From positions 2,529,502 to 2,593,501 of the forward strand of contig NC_049994.1 in assembly GCF_000003815.2 (NCBI RefSeq): 64,000 nt of DNA, given 5' to 3'. Shown piece after piece: positions 1 through 10,699 of the stretch. The first letter of the stretch is position 1, and each line of letters starts with the position of its first letter. A program made the position numbers and the translations under genes. The notes under the pieces are model-generated. The model worked only from the letters and a program-made list of their open reading frames with translations, was not told the origin of the DNA and did no database searches. Origin of the DNA: Branchiostoma floridae. Taxonomy: Eukaryota > Chordata > Leptocardii > Amphioxiformes > Branchiostomatidae.

Positions 1-330
1 TGGCACTTAAAAGTGCGTTTCGGCACTCCTTCGAGTGCCTTTCCGCAACTATTAGACGCTTAAAGGCGTCGTTAATGACAGTTTTTCGTAACCTATACGG
101 GCGGAAAGCACGCGTTTATTAAGACCTTTCTGCACCCTTTCCGCAACTTAACGACATCTATCCGTGAACGTAAAGATTCCCTTTAATGCACTTATATGTG
201 CGTTTCGGCACTCCTTCACGTGCCTTTCCGCAACTATTAGACGCTTAAAGGCGTCGTTAATGGCAGTTTTTCGTAACCTATACGGGCGGAAAGCACGCGT
301 TTCTTAAGACCTTTCCGTGATATTTTGACC
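1..330. repeat. Tandem repeat, about 185-bp period, rich in small hairpins
   Basis: Two copies of a unit are visible: the stretch beginning near position 13 recurs near 198 with few changes. The unit contains short dyads, for example gcactt-aa-aagtgc at 3-16, a 7-bp stem ggcactc/gagtgcc at 24-41, and gacgc/gcgtc around the collapsed word gacgcttaaaggcgtc. The words ctttccg and cggaaag recur here and throughout the satellite up to about 4.3 kb, so the two arrays may be related. The array runs off the left edge of the window, so its full size is unknown. No coding capacity is evident. Confidence 0.75.
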
Positions 331-1340
331 ACATTTACAGTCGATTTCAGTCACGATTTCCCCACGTTTATGTGTCGTTTACACACCCTGAAAGGCACGT
401 GAAGAAGTGCAGAAACGTACGCTTTCCGTGATCTTTCCTTGGACTATAGTTGTCATTTATTTTTAGTAAAGGCGGCGTAAGTTTAAACCTTTCCGCATCT
501 TTAGGTAGGCTTTATGTGTTTTGTGTGGCTTAAATTGGAACTTTTGCATCGGGTATGCGTGTCTTATTTGGTGTGAATCATACCTACACCGGTATCTATG
601 GCTTCGCCGTCTAAACTATCTTGTGATTCTAATTGTGGACTTGGATTGGTCGACCGAGGGATAATCGGTGTACAATATCCATGCACGAATCTCCGCTACA
701 TTTAAGTCCACAACTTGGAGTCCAGTGTCGGGCGATACGCCTGGAAAGACGTCATTTCAAGCAACATAGTTCCATCTGGCCATCACATTAGGAAAAATCC
801 GCTGAGATTCCCGAAGACGGGTACTGTTTTGTGATGAACAGGCCGTGCTCTCCATGTCTCCGCCAGCTTATGATGGTCAAGACGACACAGTCTTGAATTC
901 ACCCTGAGTTGTGCCCCGTTGAAGACTCTCCAACATACGTACTCCGTTTCCGGCAAGCCGTGAGTGTCCTATGGTTATGTCCGTTCCGTCCTGTAGTTCC
1001 GTTGGAATCCATTTGCGGCAAAGCCACGCCGATAATCCGTGTGTTGAAACGGGTCCAAGGCTCCTTCTTGACTTGTCCCGAAACAGACGCCCTGCAAACT
1101 GGTTTCTTCTATAAATTATGGCATATTCGTTAGGTTTAAAAAACCCACCTTTGTCTGTCATTGGATAACGCCCTATCACATGACACACGTGAACCTCTTC
1201 TGGGAGCTGCTAATTAGAAATTCAATGCCGCGTTGTTCGTTATTCATAGTTGACGGCGAATAAATTTGAATTTGAAAAACACAATCCCCTTTGTACGCTG
1301 TTTAGCCAAGGTTAAGCTAAACACAACTGTTACCACACTA
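331..1340. other. Unassigned stretch, no supported gene
   Basis: The first 150 bases continue the ctttccg-rich style of the repeat to the left. From about 560 to 1200 the sequence is less repetitive and has a 103-codon minus-strand frame at 877-1188 with no recognisable domain, splice-flanked structure or obvious homology. It could be a decayed transposon reading frame, but nothing in the sequence proves this. Confidence 0.4.
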
Positions 1341-1390
1341 GAAAATACCAAGGAGCTTTTATCAGTGATAAAAGCTCCTTGAAAATACCA
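1341..1390. repeat. 33-nt hairpin flanked by 10-bp direct repeats
   Basis: Positions 1349-1381 form a near-perfect inverted repeat: a 16-base arm, caaggagcttttatca, a single g, then the exact reverse complement. The decamer gaaaatacca occurs immediately on both sides, at 1341-1350 and 1381-1390, as if a 30-bp hairpin had been inserted with target duplication or copied by slippage. Confidence 0.8.
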
Positions 1391-1980
1391 GCCTTTCTGG
1401 GAGAACGTGATTATTGCTTGTAGATAATAAATGTTCTTCCAGATGATAAGAAAGTTTTTTTGTACATTATATAAACAGCAAACCCGCTATATTCCCATGA
1501 TACGTTACCTGGTAGTGAGGACGCTATGTCGTCGGGATGCCAAGCTGCAAGGTACAGCCACCCGCGAGCGACATTCTGGACAGGCCGCCCAGTACTAGTC
1601 CTCTTACCCTGAACGGGAACACGCCGTAATTATGACCACCAATCTTCGGGGGCATGTACGCAGTGCTCCCGGCGACTGTTGTTTCCTTTCAACAAGGAGG
1701 TTAAATATTTAATTTCCTTGCTTTCAACGCTACCTCTCCAACATCTTTTTCTGTAACTATCGATCTCCACCTCTGTAAAGAAAGTTCAGAGAGTTTTCTG
1801 AAAAGTAAGCTCAAAGGCAAAGGTAACGGAACGATATCATACATACGATACTACTAGAAAAAATAAACGCTACCTTTCCGACATCTTTCTTGCACCTGTA
1901 CATAGCATCTTTTTGTGTAAAGTGAGCTCAATGGTAACGTAAAGACATTGGAAAGATACCATATGTTATATTTATGTTTC
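1391..1980. other. Intergenic stretch leading into the satellite
   Basis: A GC-richer segment at 1490-1690 has no recognisable gene. From about 1710 the phrase 'acgctacctctccaacatctttt' style elements appear, which are diverged versions of the satellite unit that dominates 1980-3960. Confidence 0.4.
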
Positions 1981-3960
1981 ACCCATGAGGATATTTTGAT
2001 TTTCCTGGTTTCGTCAAACACGCTAACACAGAATGAGTTATTCAGGCGAAGTCGCTACTTTAGTGAACGGCGCATGTGGTATATTGAGCGGAAAATACTC
2101 GTAATTTGATAAAAGCAATGCCTCTTTTAAGAATAATAATTAACGCTACCTTTTCGACATCTTTTTTGCACCTATATATTCCAAAAATTGTATCTGCTAT
2201 ATGTAAGTTTTAACCAAGAGTAAAGGTTGCTTATCTTGGTTAAACTCAACACGTTAACACAGCAGGGGCTATTCAGGCGAAGCCGCTGCGTTAGTGAGGG
2301 CGCATGTGGTATATTGAGCGGAAAATAATGCCTCTTCTTCAAATAATGATTAACGCTACCTTTCCGACACCTTTTTTCCACCTATACATAAAAGGGGGGA
2401 GGTTTGCTTAAACCTCCCCCCTTTTATATAAAGTCAGCTCAAATGTAACGGAAAGACATCGGAAAGATTGTATCTGTTATATGTAGCTTTCACACAGGAC
2501 AAGATTTGCTTGTCTTTGTTAAACTTAACACACAAACACAGCAGGAGCTATTCATTTGAAGCCGCTGCTGTAGTGAACGGCGCATGTGGTATATTGAGCG
2601 GAAAATACTCTTAATTTGGTAAAAGTAATGCCTCTTCTTCAAGTAATGATTAACGCTATCTTTCCGACATCTTTTTTCCACCTATACATAAAAGGGGGGA
2701 GGTTTGCTTAAACCTCCCCCCTTTTATGTAAAGTCAGCTCAAATGTAACGGAAAGATATCGGAAAGATTGTGTCTTTTATATGTAGCTTTCACACAGGAC
2801 GAGATTTGCTTTTCTTTGTTAAACTTAACACGCTAACACAGCAAGAGCTATTCATTTGAAGCTGCTGCTTTAGTGGACGGCGCATGTACTATATTGAGCG
2901 GAAAATACTTTTAATTTGGTAAAAGCAATGCCTCTTCTTAAAATAATGATTAACGCTACCTTTCCGACACCTTTTTGCCACCTATACATAAAAGGGGGGA
3001 GGTTTGCTTAAACCTCCCCCCTTTTACTGTAAGTCAGCTCAAATGTAACGGAAAGACATCGGAAAGATTGTATCTGTTATATGTAGCTTTCACACAGGAC
3101 GAGATTTGCTTGTCTTGGTTAAACTTAACACACAAACACAGCAGGAGCCATTCATTTAAAGCCGCTGCTTTAGTGAACGGCGCATGTGGTATATTGAGCG
3201 GAAATTACTCTTAATTTGGTAAAAGTAATGCCTGTTCTTCAAGTAATGATTAACGCTACCTTTCCGACACCTTTTTTCCACCTAAACATAAAAGGGGGGA
3301 GGTTTGCTTAAACCTCCCCCCTTTTATGTAAAGTCAGCTCAAATGTAACGGAAAGACATCGGAAAGATTGTATCTGTTATATGTAGCCTTCACACAGGAG
3401 ATTTGCTTGTCTTGGTTAAACTTAACACACAAACACAGCAGGAGCCATTCATTTGAAGCCGCTGCTTAAATTAGTAAACGGCGCATGTGGTATATTGAGC
3501 GGAAATTACTCTTAATTTGGTAAAAGTAATGCCTCTTCTTCAAGTAATGATTAACGCTACCTTTCCGACATCTTTTTTCCACCTATACATAAAAGGGGGG
3601 AGGTTTGCTTAAACCTCCCCCCTTTTATGTAAAGTCAGCTCAAATGTAACGGAAAGATATCGGAAAGATTGTATCTGTTATATGTAGCTTTCACACAGGA
3701 GGAGATTTTCTTTTATTTGTTAAACTTAACACACAAACACAGCAGGAACTATTCATTTGAAGCCGCTGCTTTAGTGAACGGCGCATGTGGTATATTGAGC
3801 GAAAAATACTCTTAATTTGGTAAAAGCAATGCCTCTTAAAAATAAACGCTACCATTCTGACATCTTTTTTTGCACCTATACACAAAAGGGGGAGGTCTCC
3901 ATAGACCTATACTAATAAGAGTATGTAAATGAGATCAATTGTAACGGAAGGGCAATGAAA
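1980..3960. repeat. 300-bp satellite array with a 16-bp-stem hairpin in each unit
   Basis: Five units of almost exactly 300 bp each contain a perfect hairpin with arm aaaaggggggaggttt, loop gctt and the exact complement. The hairpins lie at 2390-2425, 2690-2725, 2990-3025, 3290-3325 and 3591-3626. Diverged units without the hairpin precede them (about 1980-2385), and a decayed hairpin lies near 3883-3910. Other conserved parts are a gtaacggaaagacatcgg box just after each hairpin and a gcgcatgtggtatattgagc box. Short open frames here repeat from unit to unit and are by-products of the repeat, not genes. Confidence 0.9.
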
Positions 3961-4600
3961 AGATATCATCTCCTATTGGTAATTTCCACCTTAGAGAACC
4001 ACGAAAATAAAAAAAAGGGGGAAGGTCAACTGATTGTATGTGAACGTATGGTCGGTTCAAAGCCTGTAGATGTTTTCTGTACATAAGCAATACCCGTTTC
4101 ATATACGGCACATATAAGGATGCTTAAAGGTTATGTAAATATATTACATGTATTTAATCTGCCTTAACGAATACGGAAAGGTTACGGAAATGTAAAACCA
4201 TGGTTTCCGTGGTCTTTACGATACCGTAAACTCTGCGGAAATATTTTCCCACCTTCAGGCTACATTTAAGTATCTCGGAAAGTATGCTTAAATATTCGTT
4301 TTCGTGCTGTGTGAAGAATTTCTTGATATTAATGATGGATTATACTAACTAAGTAATACATAGAATTTGATATAAAGTAGTAATATAAAGCTATAGACTC
4401 TGATATTGAATGTACGGACACGAATGAAATAATACGAACTCAAGTACAAAGTATCCCCCTTAACAATAATTAACTACTAGTATCCTAGGTAATACATTGA
4501 TTAGAGGGTACGGATTAGATAATACGAAGTCTAAAGTTTCCTGCGCAACAGTAACAACAGGAATCATCATAAAACAAGTTAACAAGTTTCGAAAACGATT
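3961..4600. other. AT-rich intergenic sequence
   Basis: No gene is seen. Around 4140-4270 the words cggaaaggttacggaaat and similar continue the sequence style of the left-hand satellites, then the sequence becomes plain AT-rich DNA. Confidence 0.4.
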
Positions 4601-4607
4601 CTATAAA

Positions 4608-5255
4608 CTACAGACTGGGAAGGAGTTGTGAAAGAGTGGCCTTCTGTGCTGCAGAATAGTCACACTGGTCATATTTGTAAGGTTTCCCATCAGTGTGCTT
4701 TGTTGTCAAATGACTGACCAAGGCAGAAGATTGTGCAGCAGAATAGCCGCACAGGTCACACTTGTACGGTTTTTCTACTGTTTGAATTCTCATGTGTTGG
4801 GATAGAGCAGACCTATGAGCCGCTCTGTACCTACACTCTCCACACATGTACTAGTAGGGTTTACCCCTGGTATTTGCTGCTTGATGAGTATCCAAATTGC
4901 CTTTCCGTGCAACAGAGTAGTCACACTGGTCACACTTGTATGGCTTTTCACCTATGTGGGTTCTCATATGTTTGGATAAGTTAGATTTATGAGCTGTCCT
5001 ATACCCACACTCTCCACACATGAGGGGTTTCTTACCACTGTGCTTTGTGCGATGCTCGTCCAAACGGTGTTTCCGTGCTGCAGAATAGTCACACTGGTCA
5101 AACTTGAAGGTTTCTTTTTTTACTGTATGAGTTCTCATGTGTTGGGATAGAGCAGACCTATGAGCTGCTCTGTACCCACATTCTGTACACATGTAGGGTT
5201 TCTCACCAACGTAATTGAAGTTAACTTCTTGTGCTGCCAAATAGTCTCCAACATT
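4608..5255 (-). pseudogene. Decayed C2H2 zinc-finger gene copy
   Basis: Read on the minus strand, this encodes about seven finger units of the same two types as the intact gene at 6432-7787, joined by (T/S)GEKPY-like linkers. It begins near 5255 with a remnant of the family leader (AAQEVNF, compare EQDVNL in the copy at 19629). Breaks are visible. An in-frame TAG at about 4851-4853 comes from a 6-base tac/tag/tac duplication inside the PYMCGEC linker. Two fingers have lost the first cysteine (FKFDQCDYS and YKYDQCDYS), and one has lost its second histidine (HMRIQ). The start codon and most of the leader are missing. It is therefore very probably non-functional. The alternative, a live short gene beginning at an internal ATG, would contain damaged fingers. 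Confidence 0.75.
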
Positions 5256-5279
5256 GCTTGTTTTGCATATTTAACCCTT

Positions 5280-6430
5280 GTCATGCTGAGCTGTACTTTT
5301 ATAGGTTTGGGGTATTTCTCAAGTAAAAGTTACACACCACTGTAAAGCCCATTAAATGGGGGACTAAATCTGCAGCAGCAGCACAGGTCAAGTTTTACTG
5401 ATCTGATGACGAAATCAGCTCTGGGAAATTAAATTGGGCAAAAAATCGCCAGCAGAACGTTAACAAGGTTTAAGTCTTGTTAATTCAATTGGCGGTTTTA
5501 TAGGTAATTAGAGCGCATTGAAATAGAATCGCAGACAACAACGTTTTACGGTAAACATTCTATTCTACCATAGATGAGCTAAAACCCGAGTCTTCAGTCT
5601 TATAATTGGTCTGGATGGTTTCTGAATGGTTGACAACATTTGCTTCAAATGCAGTTTTTATTTACTCTGTGGAACAAAACCAAAAAAGTAACTGTACCAA
5701 GTTGATGTGTATCTTATTTTATACAGTTTGCAGTTGCTTTCTGAGAACTGTACAGCTAATTATATAGTGAGTAACACTTAAAGAATATAAACAGGTTAGT
5801 TTAAAAAAATAGATATTAGGAATACTTAGTATACAGTTAGATTGTAAATCTTAGTATAAACAGGTCAGTTGAAAAACTTCAATATATGAGTGGACTAAAG
5901 TGCACAGTTTAATTCGTAAGAACAAGAACTAGCATTTCAGAAAATAATTATCAAGTTTTAAATTGTGTGCGCCTCCTTCATTCCACCATTAACACTGGTC
6001 TTGTAGGTTAGTTGACAAAAAAAGTTGTGAAAATCATTTATACTATCGTAATTGTTCAAACGTACTTCATCGAGACCACACTTTTGCTGGTATTCACAAC
6101 TGAATCTACCTATTCTAAACTTTTAAAAGACAACATTTTCAAAGCTAGTGGGCCTAACGGTACAGTTTTTAGGAATATACAAAGTAAGAAAACCGCAGTT
6201 TAGATGCATCAACTTGCTTTGAACGCCTTTTAAAAAATCTATCAACTTATCATCTAATCAACCTTTACGCCTTTCTACAATTCTTACACAGTTGACTTCC
6301 ATCAACATTGTAAGTTAGAAATAACCAAGCCAAGTTTCACACGCATTATCATCTTTCAAGTCCACGAGTGGTGACACTGAACGGTGTTATCCAATGTGTT
6401 TTGTAAAGTACTGGAAAAAAAAACTATTTC
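5280..6430. other. AT-rich spacer between two zinc-finger loci
   Basis: No coding region is supported. On the minus strand this is the downstream flank of the intact zinc-finger gene and may hold its 3' untranslated region. A minus-strand AATAAA (TTTATT on the plus strand) lies near 5657, but many AT-rich matches are expected by chance. Confidence 0.35.
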
Positions 6431-6431
6431 G

Positions 6432-7787
6432 TTATTCGCTTGTATGGGTTCTCATGTGTTTGGACAAGTTTGACTTCCGAGCTGTCCTAAACTCACACTC
6501 CCCACACATGTAGGATTTATAAACAGTGTGCTTTGCTTTCATATGGTAGTCCAAAGTGTTTTTCTGTGCTGCAGAATAGTCGCACTGGTCGCACGCGTAG
6601 GGTTTTTCTCCTGTATGTGTTCTCATGTGTTTGGACAAGTTAGCCCTGTGAGCTGTTCCGTACCCACATTCCCCACACATGTAGGGTTTGTCACCAGTGT
6701 GTTTCGCTGCCATATGATGGTCCAAAGTGGATTTCTGCGCTGCGGAATAGTTGCACTGGTCACACTTGTAGGGTTTTTCTCCGATATGGATTCGCATATG
6801 CCTGGATAGCTGAGACTTTTGAGCTGTTCTGAACCCGCACTCCCCACACATGTAGGGTTTCTCTCCAGTGTGCTTTGCTGCTGTATGGTTGTCCAGAGTG
6901 GCCTTCTGTGCTGCAGAATAGTCACACTTGTAGGGTTTCTTACCAGTGTGTTTTGCTGTCATATGATAGTCCAACGTGGATTTCTGTGCTGCAGAATAGT
7001 CACACTGGTCACACTTGTAGGGTTTTTCTCCTGTATGGGTTCTCATATGTATCAATAACATAGATTTATGAGTTGTTCTGTGCCCACACTCCCCACACAT
7101 GTAAGGTTTCTCACCAGTGTGTTTTGCTGCTATGTGGTTGGCCAGAAGGACCTTCTGTACTGCAGAATAGTCGCACTGATCACACTTGTAGGGTTTCTCA
7201 CCACTGTGTGTGGCTGCTATATGCTTGTCCAAAGTACCTTTCTGTGCTGCAGAATAGTCACACTGGTCACACTTGTAGGGTTTTTCACCTGTATGGGTTC
7301 TTATGTGTTGGGACAAAGTAGACCATATAGCAGCTCTGTACCCACACTCCCCACACATGTAGGGTTTGTCTCCATTGTGTTTTGCTGTAATATGTCTGAT
7401 CAAATTGCCTTTCTCTGCTGTAGAATAATCACACTGGTCACACTTGTAGGGTTTTTCTCCTGTGTGGATTCTCATGTGTTTGGATAGGTGACCTTTGTTT
7501 ACCGTCCTGTACCCACACTGCCCACACATGTAGGGATGACAGTCTATGCTTGATCCCCATGGTGTAGAATAGTCACAGCGGTCACACTTGTGGGGTTTGT
7601 CTTCTGCATGCTCACTAGCACTGTTCAAGTCGACTTTTTTAGTAATCAAGTTGACCTTTTTGTCTGTCGTCTGGTTTTCGGTATTACTTGATGTGCGGTC
7701 AAAGTCCATCTGGGAAACCCCGGCGGGAGACCCATCGAAGGAACTCTGCTTTACTTTAATGGGAGACCCATGCCATGACGTTGCCAT
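6432..7787 (-). CDS. C2H2 zinc-finger protein, 14 finger units
   Basis: This intact minus-strand frame encodes 451 residues and is probably a nuclear DNA-binding protein. I start it at ATG 7787 (MATSWHGSP) rather than the upstream in-frame ATG at 7901. A splice acceptor (ttatag) ends just before 7794, and the related copies at 13456 and 19629 also start MAS/MAT a few bases after an acceptor. A leader of about 65 residues lacks fingers and contains DGSPAGVSQMDFDRTS and TDKKVNL. Fourteen finger units follow, mostly joined by TGEKPY linkers. They largely alternate between CGECGYRTA...HMRTH (H-x3-H) and CDQCDYSAAQ...HMxAKH (H-x4-H) types. Unit 1 lacks its second histidine, and unit 9 (PYKCDYSAAQ) has lost three residues including a cysteine; the other 12 look complete. 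There is no KRAB, BTB or SCAN domain. Upstream non-coding exon(s) are expected but not identified. Its DNA target is unknown. Confidence 0.82.
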   Translation of the reverse strand: MATSWHGSPIKVKQSSFDGSPAGVSQMDFDRTSSNTENQTTDKKVNLITKKVDLNSASEHAEDKPHKCDRCDYSTPWGSSIDCHPYMCGQCGYRTVNKGHLSKHMRIHTGEKPYKCDQCDYSTAEKGNLIRHITAKHNGDKPYMCGECGYRAAIWSTLSQHIRTHTGEKPYKCDQCDYSAAQKGTLDKHIAATHSGEKPYKCDQCDYSAVQKVLLANHIAAKHTGEKPYMCGECGHRTTHKSMLLIHMRTHTGEKPYKCDQCDYSAAQKSTLDYHMTAKHTGKKPYKCDYSAAQKATLDNHTAAKHTGEKPYMCGECGFRTAQKSQLSRHMRIHIGEKPYKCDQCNYSAAQKSTLDHHMAAKHTGDKPYMCGECGYGTAHRANLSKHMRTHTGEKPYACDQCDYSAAQKNTLDYHMKAKHTVYKSYMCGECEFRTARKSNLSKHMRTHTSE

Positions 7788-7942
7788 GCCCAGCCTATAA
7801 GAGATAAGATAAAATGTCATCATTTTCGAATTTATAGAAAAACTACGTTGAACTATAATTTCATCAGATAATTTCACTAATCTACTGCTTAACAACCACA
7901 TAGAATTTCAATTTTTTGTGAATACAATTTTGCTTTCTAAAG

Positions 7943-8067
7943 CTAGTTTAACTGTAATTTCCAACACAAAAATTGGACTCACCCAACATCACCAGTCTTT
8001 GTCAATGAATGAACAATCCAATTTAGGTGAGTTCATTTTTGTGTTGTTAATTACAGTTAAATTAGTT
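7943..8067. mobile_element. Short MITE with 40-bp imperfect terminal inverted repeats
   Basis: The left end (ctagtttaactgtaattt... through ttggactcaccc) matches the reverse complement of the right end ending in acagttaaattag. The same ends bracket a longer element at 45521-45834 in a FAR1 intron. The internal word tgaatgaacaatcc is shared (inverted) with that copy, so this one looks like an internal deletion derivative. It has no coding capacity. Confidence 0.8.
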
Positions 8068-8500
8068 CTATAATGACTTCTACAAACACAGATGAACTTT
8101 CAAGTTAAAATTTTATTTTCTAGGGCTGTTACATCATAAAGTTGTTACAATACCCCAACTTTAGCCACTCAATCCGTTGATATCACTTAGAACATTTCTT
8201 ATATCAACTACAGTTCATTTTTTCCCCTGAATGGCACGGAAATTGAAGGAAAATGTTCTCATAAAGCAAATACAATTATATCAACGAATTGGAGATCTAG
8301 AAATGTTATGAAAGTGGATGTACAACACAGATAATGTTATCACTCTCTCGAGCTGTGAGGTAAGTTCTGGAAGGTCTGCAGGCCCTCATGTGGCTGAACA
8401 GTCCTATCTTCGACCTACATGCTCTGTTACACTGCTGACTGGTGAACTGGGTCGACCATACTGCTACACTAAATTGCAATTCCATTTACACGAAAGATGC
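8068..8500. other. Spacer without a supported gene
   Basis: AT-rich sequence with no recognisable coding region. It lies upstream of the minus-strand zinc-finger gene and could contain its promoter or first exon, but no specific signal can be picked out. Confidence 0.3.
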
Positions 8501-8529
8501 AGTAGAGAAACTGGGGAAATCTTAACAGC

Positions 8530-9115
8530 AGTTGGCCTTCCATGACATTGCATACCATTTTAAATCTTTCAAAAGGCCATTTATATCCCCCCAAAAGTCC
8601 ATTTATATCCACCAAAAACGGCCACTGAGCCTCCTACATTACGTGCGGAGGAATGGGGGCCGCACGTATATTAGGTTTCGCCCCCCTCCCCCTTCGTTTC
8701 CACCATATATTCACATACAGAAATATCCTATAAACTACCATATTTCTCTGATTTTCTTCCACAGAAATGACCTCAATCTCTTATGTTGGATATCAAACAC
8801 TTGACTGCTTTCTGTTAAGCCTTACCTGTTTGCCACAATGCTTTTTCTCCTCACGTAAACCGGGACTCGGGCTACTAGTCCTTCCGTCGCATCGAGGGGT
8901 CAGAGGTGAAGAGGTATGGGTCAAAGGTGAATATGTTCTCCTGATGCCCAAGATATTTGATTCCCGCCGACACGTTACGAAGCGCCCTGCTAAGTCCTCA
9001 GTCTGAGGTTCGCTTCGCCTTATCTTGAGTATGATGGCAAATCTCTCACCAATAGACTCTGAACCAAATTTTGTTCATGGGTGAGGGCCGTGAGGCATAT
9101 TAACATAACCAATTA
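8530..9115 (-). repeat. Dispersed repeat family 'cctcagtctgagg', copy 1
   Basis: A 500-bp-class repeat recurs at about 11812-12315, 12505-12950, 17575-18010, 18780-19060 and 62230-62720. Shared landmarks, read from the other strand, are cctcagactgagg (a 13-base palindrome), ggcgggagtcaa, cacctttgacc, gtcccggtttacg, ggggcgaaaccaaa and catgtaggaggc. This copy is in the reverse orientation. No coding capacity or clear terminal repeats were identified, so its class is unknown. Confidence 0.75.
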
Positions 9116-9690
9116 GCAATTTGAGGATATTGAGCTAGTCTAGGAAAAACCTATAAGAACATATCTTATTCTAGTCTCCTGATTTTTCTACTGTTGGAAT
9201 TTTTTCTACTCGAAAGGCTTTGCTTTAAAGAACATTTCTCACTGCGGAGAACAATGAACTATTTCAAAGAAATTATTCGTATTGTCTGATTCAGGTTTCT
9301 ACGGGTGAACTAGATTGTTTTGTTTGAGTTTGCAAATGCGAGTAGTGGCTAAAGAGATGTATGACATTGAACTATATTTATATCACACCTCTGTTACATA
9401 ATGTGATATTAAGTGTTGTATCTTGTGGAATCAGACGGAGGCAGTAGACGATGTTAAGATTGTTTTGTCTAGCCAGTAAGGTGGGTATTCCACGTGTCGT
9501 GTTACTTCTCTCAAAGTTTCATTTTTTTTTTTTACTCAATGGTCACCACGTAACAAGGCCTGAAGGCCACTCAATGTTACGGGTTACATTATTGGAACTG
9601 TAACAGCAAATATTCGCCTTAGGTCAGAAACATCATGATTGAGACCAGCCCAATTGCTCACTATGAGTGAGGACTAACTGACCCAATAGG
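9116..9690. other. Spacer without a supported gene
   Basis: No gene, RNA or strong repeat was recognised here apart from a T-homopolymer near 9522-9534. Confidence 0.3.
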
Positions 9691-9699
9691 CGAAGCAGG

Positions 9700-10003
9700 G
9701 GTTACGAAGGCTGCTCGGGAGATTCCCTACCCCTATTTTGGCCGGAATGGTTTGATCCGCTCGGGTGGATGTTCGCACATGTGGCGGTTTCTTTAACGTG
9801 CATAGGGTATGGCTCTCCCCACACACGGGTCCTCCATTTAACGTCCTGTCCGAGGGACGACTCATTTTTCACCTGAGTAAAGTGAGGAAAGTCGTGTAAA
9901 GTGCATTTCCAAAGGGCACAAGACCGGCAACACGGCAGGCGGATTCGAACCGGCGACCTCTCGGTCACGGGCCGAATACAATACCACTGTGCTACGCGGC
10001 CCC
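9700..10003 (-). mobile_element. tRNA-derived SINE
   Basis: On the minus strand, starting at 10003, the head contains an A-box-like tagcacagtgg (9984-9994) and a B-box ggttcgaatcc (9941-9951), spaced as in tRNA-derived RNA polymerase III promoters. The body shares caggtgaaaa, gtccctcgga and ttaacgtgc with two other copies (35225-35615 and 39950-40110). It is not a functional tRNA gene because the acceptor arms do not pair and a long body follows. Confidence 0.8.
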
Positions 10004-10424
10004 ACTTTTGGAGTACAAAACACTTAATATCCATGATAGACTATACAAACTTAGCAATACATAGATGAGACGATAAAGTTTCCCCCCTTAACCATAATAT
10101 GGGTAATTATTTATCAGAAAATAATCAACTAGTTTCAAAAACGTTTATATAAAACTACATATCTACCATTACACATTTCTACCATAGTGTGCTTTATGCC
10201 TTCATCAACACTCGATCACCTTGCAGGTTAGTTTACAATCTGCAGTAAAAATCATTTCACCGAGACCAAGTTGCTTTTGTGTGGTCGCTTATTTTCTTTT
10301 GGTATTCACTACAGGTTAGACATTTTAGAAAATAGAATATGCCAAAAGTATGTAGACAAAATATTTTTTCCTAACACAATACAAATATTGGATTTATAAC
10401 AAAGTAACAAAAACCAAGTAACGA

Positions 10425-10690
10425 TTGACCGTCAGTTATTGCCACCACAGAACCAAGAAAAAGTCCAAAAGGTATGTAAATTGAAAATAATCTTCGACGA
10501 GCCGCTCTTCTAGAAACCCAGGTGCAAAATACGTTTGTGGTGTTGTTTGAATAATGTGGCATCATTTATGAATATAAAAATAATAAATTGGCCTGCATGA
10601 AGCATATATTTATGGGCTCCGAGCCATTCAATCTCCCTTTTTTGCTAGGGGTGAAAGATCTGCTTCGCGACTATAAACGGCAAACAGTGG
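10425..10690. repeat. Dispersed repeat shared with 27890-28225
   Basis: The segment from gttattgccaccacagaacc to gatctgcttcgc recurs near 27905-28215 with the same order of landmarks (gaaccaagaaaaagtccaaa, catatatttatgggctc, aatctccctttttt). It directly adjoins the LINE relic on its right and may be part of a larger composite. No protein is supported. Confidence 0.7.
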
Positions 10691-10699
10691 GGGAAAGCC

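Noticed and set aside
877-1188. 103-codon minus-strand ORF
   Set aside because: No domain, no splice structure and no repeat-encoded protein could be recognised; not supported as a gene.
6528-7487. Plus-strand frames opposite the zinc-finger gene
   Set aside because: They are antisense shadows of the repeated finger codons on the minus strand.
9930-10003. tRNA gene
   Set aside because: It has A- and B-box-like sequences, but the acceptor stem does not pair and a SINE body shared with two other loci follows.
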